Source: a bacterium (GTDB taxonomy: Bacteria > UBA9089 > JASEGY01). From it: a stretch of 6,178 bases of DNA. The translations under genes and the position numbers were made by a program. Under the pieces are notes generated by a model. It saw only the letters and a list, made by a program, of their open reading frames with translations, did not search any database and was not told the DNA's origin. Shown one piece after another: positions 1-4,655 of this stretch; within the stretch, counting starts at the first letter, position 1; every line of letters begins with the position of its first letter. The stretch covers positions 1-6,178 of the forward strand of contig JASEGY010000228.1 in assembly GCA_030019105.1 (NCBI GenBank), in the 5' to 3' direction.

Positions 1-161
1 TCGGAAGTTTGAGCTCCAAACTTTAGCAAAAATTCTCTGTTCTTTAGAAAAACTGCAATGTCAACCCAAAACTCCATCACCCCCTTTTTAATCAAGTCCC
101 ATTTTGAAAACGGTCTCTTGTAATCCTGGTACGCTGCCGGCGAGGAGAGTGGATCAGGCAT
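1..161 (-). CDS. 5' part of an unrecognised gene, running off the left edge
   Basis: The minus strand is open from an ATG at 161-159 to the window edge, giving 53 residues that begin MPDPLSSPAAYQDYKR. A GGAG lies about 8 bases upstream of this ATG, and an in-frame TGA sits a little further up, so the start is bounded. A second in-frame ATG at 77-75 (MEFWVDIAVFLKNREF) has an even stronger ribosome-binding-like AGGGGG about 5 bases before it, so translation could begin there instead. The visible part is rich in charged and aromatic residues, with an amphipathic or hydrophobic stretch around residues 30-47 (EFWVDIAVFLKNREFLLK). I do not recognise the family and assign no function. It is transcribed away from the tRNA gene. 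The case for a real gene rests on the open frame, the two plausible ribosome-binding sites and protein-like composition; with only 53 codons visible it remains tentative. Confidence 0.5.
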   Translation of the reverse strand, partial: MPDPLSSPAAYQDYKRPFSKWDLIKKGVMEFWVDIAVFLKNREFLLKFGAQTS

Positions 162-230
162 AAACAGGCTCCATAACGATGATCAAGGCATATCTTCTCA
201 ATAACTGGGGGTGAAGCTATGCAGTTCCTT

Positions 231-263
231 AGAAACCAGGTTTCTTCAAGAAACCTGGTTTCT
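231..263. repeat. Perfect 16-bp palindrome with one-base centre
   Basis: AGAAACCAGGTTTCTT (231-246) and AAGAAACCTGGTTTCT (248-263) are exact reverse complements around C247. Each arm is itself nearly self-complementary (AGAAACC/GGTTTCT), so the site can fold as one long hairpin or as two small ones. This double-palindrome form is typical of interspersed REP-like repeats. No T-run follows, so I do not call it a terminator. Confidence 0.75.
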
Positions 264-272
264 GCCCGCGTG

Positions 273-310
273 TGGTTCTACCCCGAAATCGGATGGTTCT
301 ACCCCGAAAT
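273..310. repeat. Two direct copies of a 17-base motif, period 21
   Basis: TGGTTCTACCCCGAAAT occurs at 273-289 and again at 294-310, separated by CGGA. With only two copies it may be the remnant of a longer tandem array. It lies directly inside the right arm of the 191-322 inverted-repeat unit. Confidence 0.7.
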
Positions 311-353
311 ATTGAGAAGATACAAGAAATCAGCCGTCAAAGTAATTTTTTCT

Positions 354-382
354 TTGACAAAAAAGATTTTTTCTGTTACACT
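354..382 (+). promoter_or_regulatory. Sigma-70-type promoter of the tRNA-Cys gene
   Basis: A perfect -35 hexamer TTGACA (354-359) is followed after 17 bases by TACACT (377-382), which matches the -10 consensus at 4 of 6 positions. TG at 374-375 gives an extended -10 (TGTTACACT). Transcription would start near 388-390, a few bases before the mature 5' end of the tRNA at 395, leaving a very short leader. Confidence 0.7.
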
Positions 383-394
383 AATATCTTTAAG

Positions 395-468
395 GGCGGC
401 GTCGCCAAGCAGCAAGGCAGAGGTCTGCAAAACCTCCATCCCCGGTGCAAATCCGGGCGCCGCCTCCA
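395..468 (+). tRNA. tRNA-Cys, anticodon GCA, CCA end encoded
   Basis: All four arms fold. The acceptor is GGCGGCG (395-401) with CGCCGCC (458-464), then discriminator T465 and genomically encoded CCA (466-468). The D stem is GCC/GGC (404-406, 416-418). The anticodon stem GAGGT/ACCTC (420-424, 432-436) carries anticodon GCA at 427-429 in loop CTGCAAA. The T stem is CCCGG/CCGGG (441-445, 453-457). GCA reads the cysteine codons UGC and UGU, and discriminator U73 is the normal cysteine identity base. Two normally invariant positions are changed: the D loop reads AAGCAGCAA, so position 18 is A (411) instead of G, and the T loop reads TGCAAAT, so position 55 is G (447) instead of U. These bases normally pair with each other where the D and T loops meet. 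G19 (412) and C56 (448) are retained. The gene is probably functional or recently so, since every stem is intact. No clear terminator hairpin with a T-run follows. Confidence 0.93.
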
Positions 469-693
469 ATATCAAAGGAAACCACCAACTACTCAGCTCT
501 CATCTAAAACCACAGGGCATACAGATTACACAGATTAGTTTCACGCCTCCACTTCCTGGTCTTTGGTGACAATGTTGTCAAAAGCCAGGCAAGCTTCTAA
601 GGCGCTTTGGAAAACCTTCAAGAGATTGGCAGCCTGAGAAGAACCTGTGAAATCTGTGCAACCTGTGGGTTTTCTTTTTGCAGGGCTAAACAA
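469..693. other. Gene-free stretch after the tRNA, with an imperfect inverted repeat
   Basis: I see no supportable gene here. CCACAGG (510-516) and CACAGATT (529-536) are matched in inverted order by AATCTGTG (651-658) and CCTGTGG (662-668). The left side carries an extra ACAGATTA-type unit. The segment between could encode a short minus-strand peptide (541-738), but that frame starts at a TTG without a good ribosome-binding site, and its 5' end overlaps the next repeat. It may be debris of an older gene or mobile unit. Confidence 0.4.
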
Positions 694-850
694 GTTATAC
701 TCAACGCGGGCATAATCTGCGATTTTGTATTTTCTCAATAACTCAGGGTAATTTGGTTGTAAGTTGTAGGTTGTAAGTTACTTCTACAACCTACAACCTA
801 CAACTTACAACCTATTCAAAATCGCAATTTATGCCCGTGCTGTGTATACT
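694..850. repeat. Nested inverted repeat directly upstream of prs
   Basis: The outer arms are 694-727 and 817-850. After reverse-complementing the left arm they agree at 27 of 34 bases, sharing CAAAATCGCA and TTATGCCCG. Inside is a second, almost perfect palindrome. GGTTGTAAGTTGTAGGTTGT begins the left arm at 755-775, and its exact 21-base complement lies at 792-812 with a 16-base loop. The inner palindrome has the form of an interspersed repeat inserted into or beside an older inverted duplication. The right outer arm includes the TATACT that I propose as the prs -10 box, so the left arm carries a mirrored, degenerate copy facing the other way. Confidence 0.8.
845..850 (+). promoter_or_regulatory. 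Candidate -10 box of prs
   Basis: TATACT (845-850) matches the -10 consensus TATAAT at 5 of 6 positions and lies 22 bases before the prs start codon. The best-spaced -35 position (822-827, TCGCAA) is poor, so this rests on the -10 alone. A transcript starting near 856-858 would have a leader of about 15 bases carrying the AGGAGG ribosome-binding site. Confidence 0.35.
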
Positions 851-872
851 ATTCTGAATTAGGAGGATTACT

Positions 873-1820
873 ATGTTACCTGGCAGCACGCTAAAAATAT
901 TTTCAGGAAATGCCAATCGTGGTCTTACTCAGGAAATATGCGACTATTTAAAGATATCCATGGGTAATGCTGAGGTGTCAACTTTTAGTGATGGAGAGAT
1001 ATTAGTTCAAATTAATGAAAATGTCCGGGCAACCGATATCTTTGTTGTACAGCCCACCTGTCCTCCGGTTAATGACAGTCTTATGGAACTATTGATTATG
1101 ATTGATGCCTTTAAAAGGGCTTCAGCCAAGCGGATAACAGCCGTTATCCCTTACTATGGTTATGCCAGGCAGGATAGAAAAGTTCGACCCCGAGTGCCTA
1201 TTAGCGCCAAATTGGTCGCAAATCTGATTACTAATGCCGGCGCCAACCGGATTCTAACCATGGACCTGCATGCAGGACAGATACAAGGGTTCTTTGACAT
1301 ACCCGTTGACAACCTTTTAGCTGCGCCTATTTTGATTGATTATTTCAAGAAGAAAGACTTGCAGGACATGGTTATTGTCTCGCCTGATACCGGTGGAGTA
1401 GAGAGGGCCAGGGAAGTAGCTGAAAGACTGGGTGTCACTATTGCTATTATTGACAAACGACGGGAAAAGCCTAATGAGGCCGAGGCGATGCATGTTATTG
1501 GTGAGGTGCAGGACAGGGATTTAATTATCCTTGACGATATGATTGATACGGCTGGAACTCTAATTCAGGCAGTAGGGGTACTAAAAGAAAAGGGAGCTAA
1601 AGATATCTATGCCGCCTGTACCCATCCTGTCTTTTCCGGTCCAGCGGTAGATCGAATCAAAGACTCGAAGCTTAAAGAGGTTATCGTAACTAACACTATC
1701 CCTCTTAATGACAAGATAAATCCTAAAATCACGCCCCTCTCAGTGGCCCCGCTCCTGGGGGAAGCCATTCAAAGAATTCATGAGGGGGCAAGTGTTAGCT
1801 CGTTATTTAAAAATAAGTAG
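873..1820 (+). CDS. prs: Ribose-phosphate pyrophosphokinase (PRPP synthetase)
   Basis: This cytosolic enzyme transfers pyrophosphate from ATP to ribose 5-phosphate. The product, PRPP, feeds purine, pyrimidine, histidine, tryptophan and NAD synthesis. The 315 residues match the usual length of bacterial class I enzymes. Landmarks are all present: the N-terminal KIFSGNAN strand, the flexible ATP-binding loop [11 protein letters not shown] (residues 97-107), the metal-binding [13 protein letters not shown] (129-141; D131, H133), the KRR triad region (195-197), and the PRPP-binding loop [10 protein letters not shown] (220-229). Near the C-terminus, IPLND and VAPLLGEAI are typical of the family. 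The ATG at 873 has a strong AGGAGG at 861-866, 6 bases upstream. The following genes rplY and pth are its partners in the common prs-ctc-pth arrangement, although here a repeat-filled 331-base gap separates prs from rplY. Nothing suggests damage, and identification is secure. Confidence 0.97.
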   Translation: MLPGSTLKIFSGNANRGLTQEICDYLKISMGNAEVSTFSDGEILVQINENVRATDIFVVQPTCPPVNDSLMELLIMIDAFKRASAKRITAVIPYYGYARQDRKVRPRVPISAKLVANLITNAGANRILTMDLHAGQIQGFFDIPVDNLLAAPILIDYFKKKDLQDMVIVSPDTGGVERAREVAERLGVTIAIIDKRREKPNEAEAMHVIGEVQDRDLIILDDMIDTAGTLIQAVGVLKEKGAKDIYAACTHPVFSGPAVDRIKDSKLKEVIVTNTIPLNDKINPKITPLSVAPLLGEAIQRIHEGASVSSLFKNK

Positions 1821-1824
1821 TAGC

Positions 1825-2129
1825 CGTTCACGGCTTGAAATTGGAAATTAGAAATTGGTGAAAAAGATGAAGCGAGTCTATCCGAAGAGTTATCAGATAT
1901 GGTTTGGTACGACTTTGACAAGTGGAACAAATATGAAGGCTCAATTTCCAATTTCGGCCTTGATCATCGTTTGGGCAATTCACGAAATTGGTAGGTTGGG
2001 TTAAGCGGAGCGAAACCCAACACCAGCGTAGATTGTTGGGTTTCGTTCCTCAACCCAACCTACCCAAAATTGCCGAAACGATGATCAACGCCCCAATTTC
2101 TAATTTCTAATTTCAGCGTTCCGTGAACG
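1825..2129. repeat. Four inverted repeats nested one inside another
   Basis: From outside inward: CGTTCACGG (1825-1833) pairs with CCGTGAACG (2121-2129). A run of AATTGG/AATTAG units at 1836-1858 pairs with 2093-2115 at 22 of 23 bases. TTGATCATCGTTT plus eight more bases (1960-1980) pairs with 2068-2088 at 20 of 21. GGTAGGTTGGGTT (1990-2002) pairs perfectly with 2052-2064, and this innermost unit continues as a 31-33 base palindrome (1990-2022 with 2034-2064) around an 11-base loop. The innermost sequence resembles the GTAGGTTGGGTT...AACCCAAC repeats scattered in many bacterial genomes. The nesting suggests successive insertion of different small elements into one intergenic gap. The stretch 1861-1955, outside the arms, can be read as ...LSDMVWYDFDKWNKYEG... 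and may be gene debris. No intact gene is present. Confidence 0.85.
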
Positions 2130-2136
2130 CTTACTT

Positions 2137-2144
2137 AAGGAGGT
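2137..2144 (+). promoter_or_regulatory. Strong ribosome-binding site of rplY
   Basis: AAGGAGGT lies 7 bases before the ATG at 2152 and is fully complementary to the 16S rRNA tail consensus. It begins 8 bases after the outer arm of the nested repeat ends, so the repeats stop just short of the translation signal. Confidence 0.8.
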
Positions 2145-2151
2145 TATAAAA

Positions 2152-2790
2152 ATGGAACAATTAGAACTTGCGGCTAATTCCAGATCAGAGACTGGTAAAG
2201 AAGCTGCCAAACATTTGAGGGCGCAGGGATTTATTCCGGCGGTTGTTTATGGTGAGGGGAAGGAGACCATTCTCCTCCGGGTTTCTGCCAGGGATATTTT
2301 CCATCTTTTCTCTACAGAGGCAAAATTGCATGCCATCGTTAAGCTTAAACTGGATGATGGCAAAGAAAAGATGGTTATCCTTAAAGAAAAACAAATTCAT
2401 CCACTCAGCGGTAAATTTCTTCACTGTGACTTTTACCAGATTGACCTTAACAAATTGATCAAGACCAAAGTCTCCATTAAACTCACTGGAAGCGCAGACG
2501 GGGTCAAGGCTGGAGGGATGATGGGGCAAGTAGTTCGGGAGGTAGAGATAGAGAGTCTTCCAACCAGGATACCGGAACATATTGAAGCAGATGTCTCTTC
2601 CCTTCAGATTGGTGAGCTGCTTTATCTGAAAGATCTAACCCAGGTGGAAGGAGTTACCATCCTGGGCGATCCGGAACAAGTAATAGCTACCATAGGTGCT
2701 CCGAAAGTGGTAGAAGAAGAGGTCGTGTCTGAGACTGGAGTAAAAGAGCCTGAAGTAATATCAGAACGCAAGAAAGAAGAAAAGGCGTAA
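2152..2790 (+). CDS. rplY: Large-subunit ribosomal protein bL25, long (CTC/TL5) form
   Basis: L25 binds 5S rRNA in the central protuberance of the 50S subunit. The 212-residue product is the two-domain form. The N-terminal L25 domain (about residues 1-93) opens LAANSRSETGKEAAKHLRAQG and IPAVVYG, the family signature, and contains HPLSGKFLHCDFYQI. A C-terminal TL5/CTC beta domain (about 94-185) includes VKAGGMMGQV and EIESLPTRIPEHIEADVSSL. The tail (about 186-212) is rich in Glu and Lys and probably disordered. In Bacillus the corresponding gene, ctc, is a general-stress gene; no such control can be seen here. The ATG at 2152 is set by the AAGGAGGT at 2137-2144. The TAA stop overlaps the pth start codon by one base (TAATG), which suggests translational coupling. 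Nothing appears abnormal in the protein. Confidence 0.95.
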   Translation: MEQLELAANSRSETGKEAAKHLRAQGFIPAVVYGEGKETILLRVSARDIFHLFSTEAKLHAIVKLKLDDGKEKMVILKEKQIHPLSGKFLHCDFYQIDLNKLIKTKVSIKLTGSADGVKAGGMMGQVVREVEIESLPTRIPEHIEADVSSLQIGELLYLKDLTQVEGVTILGDPEQVIATIGAPKVVEEEVVSETGVKEPEVISERKKEEKA

Positions 2791-3440
2791 TGAAGTTAAT
2801 AGTTGGGCTGGGGAATCCGGGTTCAACGTATGCCGGCACCCGACATAATGCCGGATTTATGGTCATTAATTCCTTAGCTAAAAAAATAGCTGTCTCGCTT
2901 GATACCCAGCGCTGCCAATCCCGGTTAGGTGAAGGAACCATGGCCGGGGAGAAAATTGTCCTGGCTAGGCCGGGGACTTATATGAACTTGAGTGGTGAAG
3001 CCGTCGCTTGCCTGGTAAATAGATACCGGGTCTCTTCCTCTGTGATTGAATGTAGCACAGCCGTCTCGGCTGTGAATAAAAATGAAATCACAGGCCAGAG
3101 GCCTGTGCTACTTTCCTCTGACCTTCTTGTGATCGTGGATGACACCAATCTGGACCTGGGGCGGATTCGTCTTCGCCTCAGGGGAAGCAGCGGTGGACAT
3201 CGTGGCTTAGCCTCCATTATTGAGCATTTGGGCGGAAGTGATTTCCCCCGTCTCCGGGTGGGAGTGGGCATGTGCCCCCCACATTTAGATATGGCTGAAT
3301 ATGTCTTGTCCGAATTTGCCCCGGAAGAAGTAGAAATTATTCAAGAATCGATCGACCGGGCTGCCTCGGCAGTTATAACCTTTATCACCGAAGGAATAGA
3401 AAAAGCGATGGATATGTATAATGGATACTCAGCTTTCTGA
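2790..3440 (+). CDS. pth: Peptidyl-tRNA hydrolase with a 26-residue in-frame insertion
   Basis: Pth cleaves peptidyl-tRNAs that drop off ribosomes, recycling tRNA; it is essential in most bacteria. The product has 216 residues, and removing the insertion leaves the usual 190. It opens KLIVGLGNPG with N9 and TRHNAGF with H19, the catalytic His. PGTYMNLSGEAV lies at 61-72. D117 in VIVDD matches the catalytic Asp, and GSSGGHRGL is at 132-140. There R138 stands where Escherichia coli has Asn114. FPRLRVGVG lies at 152-160. Residues between VSSS (81-84) and DLLVIVDD (111-118), absent from normal family members, are encoded by a palindromic repeat element that adds no stop and keeps frame. They fall just before the strand leading to the catalytic Asp, in a surface-loop position by comparison with E. 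coli (FRINPDEILV). The start overlaps the rplY stop (TAATG), and the end overlaps the next, broken gene by 20 bases. The gene appears intact and probably active. Confidence 0.93.
   Translation: MKLIVGLGNPGSTYAGTRHNAGFMVINSLAKKIAVSLDTQRCQSRLGEGTMAGEKIVLARPGTYMNLSGEAVACLVNRYRVSSSVIECSTAVSAVNKNEITGQRPVLLSSDLLVIVDDTNLDLGRIRLRLRGSSGGHRGLASIIEHLGGSDFPRLRVGVGMCPPHLDMAEYVLSEFAPEEVEIIQESIDRAASAVITFITEGIEKAMDMYNGYSAF
3043..3120. mobile_element. 78-bp palindromic element inserted in frame in pth
   Basis: TTCCTCTG occurs at 3035-3042 and again at 3113-3120. The copies are exactly 78 bases (26 codons) apart, as expected for an insertion with an 8-bp target duplication. Between them, GTAGCACAG (3052-3060) and CTGTGCTAC (3103-3111) form the outer arms. 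Each arm runs into its own hairpin: CACAGCCG TCT CGGCTGTG (3056-3074) and CACAGGCC AGA GGCCTGTG (3089-3107). Deleting one 78-base unit restores a normal Pth sequence, RVSSSDLLVIVDD. The double-hairpin design is typical of small mobile palindromic repeats; its in-frame position recalls Rickettsia palindromic elements, with no claim of relationship. Confidence 0.85.
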
Positions 3441-3943
3441 TCGTTTATTTGAGCGTGGGCGTAACTTTCTGGGCGTAAAGTATCCCTTTATCTGTGGGGC
3501 CATGACCTGGATCAGTAACCCGAAACTCGTTGCGGCGGTTGGCAACGCAGGCGGGTTCGGTTGCTTAACCGGCGGCAATGCCCCGCCTGAGATATTACAG
3601 CAGCAGATCGAGGAAACACGCCGTCTGACCGATCAACCCTTCGGAGTAAACCTCATCACCATTTCCCCTGCCTACCAGAAACATCTCCAACTTGTCCAAT
3701 GGATGATTTCGGACGGCTTCAGCTTAAGCTCCTCAAACAGTTGGATGAGGGCGCTATTCACCGCAGTGAGGCCCAGGAGCAGGTCGAAGAATTCTGGATG
3801 GGCGCCCTTCGCCAGGCCGTGATCGAAGGAGACATTACCTCTGGTTCCCTTATGGCGGGTCAGTCGGTGGGATTAGTTGACAGGATTATGCCGGTGGCAG
3901 ACATCTTAGAGGAACTCGTTCGGGATACTGAGGCTGAATTGCA
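3421..3943 (+). pseudogene. Nitronate monooxygenase/FabK-like flavoprotein, internally deleted and frameshifted
   Basis: Two ends of one gene are present in different frames. From the ATG at 3421, about 92 residues read as the N-terminus of a 2-nitropropane dioxygenase-like TIM-barrel flavoprotein: KYPFICGAMTWISNPKLVAA, then NAGGFGCLTGG and PFGVNLIT. At about 3695-3699 the similarity stops. The other plus frame beginning at 3699 supplies the C-terminus: a helical stretch (FGRLQLKLLKQLDEG), then EFWMGALRQAVIEGD and GSLMAGQSVGLVDRI. Family members usually have about 310-360 residues. Only about 175 remain, so most of the barrel and its FMN phosphate-binding region are missing. The start overlaps pth by 20 bases and lacks a clear ribosome-binding site. 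The end runs directly into catalase sequence near 3940-3946. The region is visibly richer in G+C than prs or rplY, in keeping with a different origin. Function is surely lost. The exact family, monooxygenase or FabK-type reductase, cannot be settled from the ends. Confidence 0.8.
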
Positions 3944-4294
3944 GCACGGGTGGACGGTAACTATGGCTCAACCCTCGGATATGAGCCCAACAGCTATGGT
4001 GAGTGGCAGGAACAGCCCGATTTCTCCGAGCCGCCTCTGGCACTGAGCGGGGCCGCGGCCCACTGGAACGCCCGCGAGGATGACAGCGATTACTATACCC
4101 AGCCGGGCAAGCTCTTTCGCCTGATGAGCAAAGAGCAACAGGAGGCACTGTTCGGCAACACCGCCCGGGCTATGGACGATGCGCCGGAGATGATCAAGAT
4201 TCGCCACATCGGCAACTGCCTGAAGGCCGACCCGGCCTACGGCGAAGGAATGGCCAAGGCCCTAAACATCTCGCTGAGCAAAGTTCTGAAGTAG
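3944..4294 (+). pseudogene. C-terminal fragment of a haem catalase
   Basis: The frame beginning at GCACGGGTGGACGGTAAC reads ARVDGNYGS, then [66 protein letters not shown] and a terminal [13 protein letters not shown] with a TAG stop at 4292-4294. This is the end of a small-subunit catalase, which normally has about 480-500 residues. About 116 are present; the catalytic His and Asn and the haem-ligand Tyr lie in the missing part, so no activity is possible. There is no ribosome-binding site, and the first recognisable codons abut the C-terminus of the nitronate monooxygenase-like remnant. One deletion therefore seems to have removed the monooxygenase stop codon and the first three quarters of catalase together. 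The 3' end is intact, and the attC-like site begins only 10 bases after its stop codon. Confidence 0.85.
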
Positions 4295-4303
4295 GCAATT
4301 GTC

Positions 4304-4363
4304 AGCTAACAACCGGTTCCAGCGGACGACATAATGCGCCGCCGCTGAACCGGAACGTTAGCC
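4304..4363 (+). other. attC-like integron recombination site
   Basis: The layout is that of a folded attC. The outer core boxes GCTAAC (4305-4310) and GTTAGC (4357-4362) pair. A short unpaired spacer follows (AA / AAC), then CCGGTTC (4313-4319) with GAACCGG (4347-4353). A single unpaired C4320 comes next, then AGCGG (4321-4325) with CCGCT (4342-4346), and a 16-base terminal loop. One extrahelical base on one arm, an unpaired central spacer and a terminal GTTA are the structural hallmarks integrases use. Each core box differs by one base from the consensus RYYYAAC/GTTRRRY, but the two remain complementary. If cut as usual after the G at 4357, the next cassette would begin with TTAGCC and carry the toxin-antitoxin genes. 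Confidence 0.72.
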
Positions 4364-4372
4364 CAGAGAAAA

Positions 4373-4388
4373 AATACAATTGTGTATT
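4373..4388 (+). promoter_or_regulatory. Candidate operator, overlapping a possible -10 box, of the toxin-antitoxin operon
   Basis: AATACA (4373-4378) and TGTATT (4383-4388) form a perfect 6-bp inverted repeat around ATTG. It lies immediately before the GGAGG (4391-4395) of the antitoxin gene. TACAAT (4375-4380), a 5 of 6 match to a -10 box, overlaps it. Antitoxins of the ribbon-helix-helix type usually repress their own operon by binding such palindromes. No good -35 box can be seen, as that position falls inside the attC-like site. Confidence 0.4.
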
Positions 4389-4400
4389 GAGGAGGGAAAT

Positions 4401-4655
4401 ATGATTTCGATAGATTTACCAACTACTGTTGAGGAACAGTTCCTTGAAGTAGTTCAAGATGGCTACAAGGGAAACTTGCAGATAGCCATTACAGCATTAC
4501 TAAAATTACACAAAAAATATGGCTGGAAAGAGCAACTTTGGGAAGATGTAAATTCTGTTCGAGCCGAAGTTCGCAGAAAAGGCGGAATTAAATTGGAAAT
4601 AATTGATGATGCAATAAAAAGATATAGGAACAGCATAGGAGAATCTGGTGCCTGA
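4401..4655 (+). CDS. Putative antitoxin, ribbon-helix-helix-like N-terminus
   Basis: The 84-residue product opens MISIDLPTTVEEQFLEVVQD, a short beta strand followed by a helix, and continues GNLQIAITALLKLHKKYGW. This is the general pattern of ribbon-helix-helix DNA-binding antitoxins. The charged C-terminal half (about residues 45-84, including VRAEVRRKGGIKLEIIDDAI) would be the toxin-wrapping part. I chose the ATG at 4401 over an earlier in-frame ATG at 4380, because GGAGG (4391-4395) lies 5 bases before 4401 and would fall inside the coding region of the longer form. The gene overlaps the downstream PIN-domain toxin gene by 8 bases, the standard antitoxin-first order, which ensures coupled translation. 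It probably neutralises the toxin by direct binding and represses the operon through the palindrome just upstream. The fold is inferred from pattern, and the exact family is not recognised. Confidence 0.72.
   Translation: MISIDLPTTVEEQFLEVVQDGYKGNLQIAITALLKLHKKYGWKEQLWEDVNSVRAEVRRKGGIKLEIIDDAIKRYRNSIGESGA

Larger units (their letters stand above)
191..322. repeat. 132-bp unit framed by a perfect 13-bp inverted repeat
   Basis: TATCTTCTCAATA at 191-203 is the exact reverse complement of TATTGAGAAGATA at 310-322. The enclosed stretch holds a 33-bp palindrome (231-263) and a 17-base direct repeat (273-289, 294-310). No convincing gene lies inside. The layout resembles a small non-autonomous element, but no flanking target duplication is visible and the arms could be coincidental remnants. 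A related segment, TTCTCAATAACT followed by CAGGGT, recurs at 732-749, matching 195-212 at 16 of 18 bases. Confidence 0.45.

Noticed and set aside
219..569. Plus-strand open frames across 219-569
   Set aside because: They run through palindromic repeats and straight across the tRNA-Cys gene; the peptide is repeat and tRNA sequence read as protein.
541..738. Minus-strand open frame of 65 codons between the tRNA and prs
   Set aside because: It starts at a TTG without a credible ribosome-binding site, its 5' end lies in the left arm of an inverted repeat, and the product resembles no family I know. It may be debris, but it is not supported as a gene.
1851..1989. Open frame in the prs-rplY gap reading EIGEKDEASLSEELSDMVWY and onward
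   Set aside because: Its composition is protein-like, but it lacks a suitable start codon and ribosome-binding site and ends inside repeats. At best it is a fragment of a lost gene.
1836..2115. CRISPR array suggested by repeated AATTGG units
   Set aside because: The units are short, adjoin each other without unique spacers of constant size, and occur as inverted arms.
2185..2580. Minus-strand open frame of 131 codons opposite rplY
   Set aside because: It lies wholly within the confidently identified L25 gene and has no family features.
4380..4400. Earlier ATG for the antitoxin gene at 4380
   Set aside because: The strong GGAGG lies downstream of it and fits the ATG at 4401; the extra residues would be translated from the operator-like palindrome.
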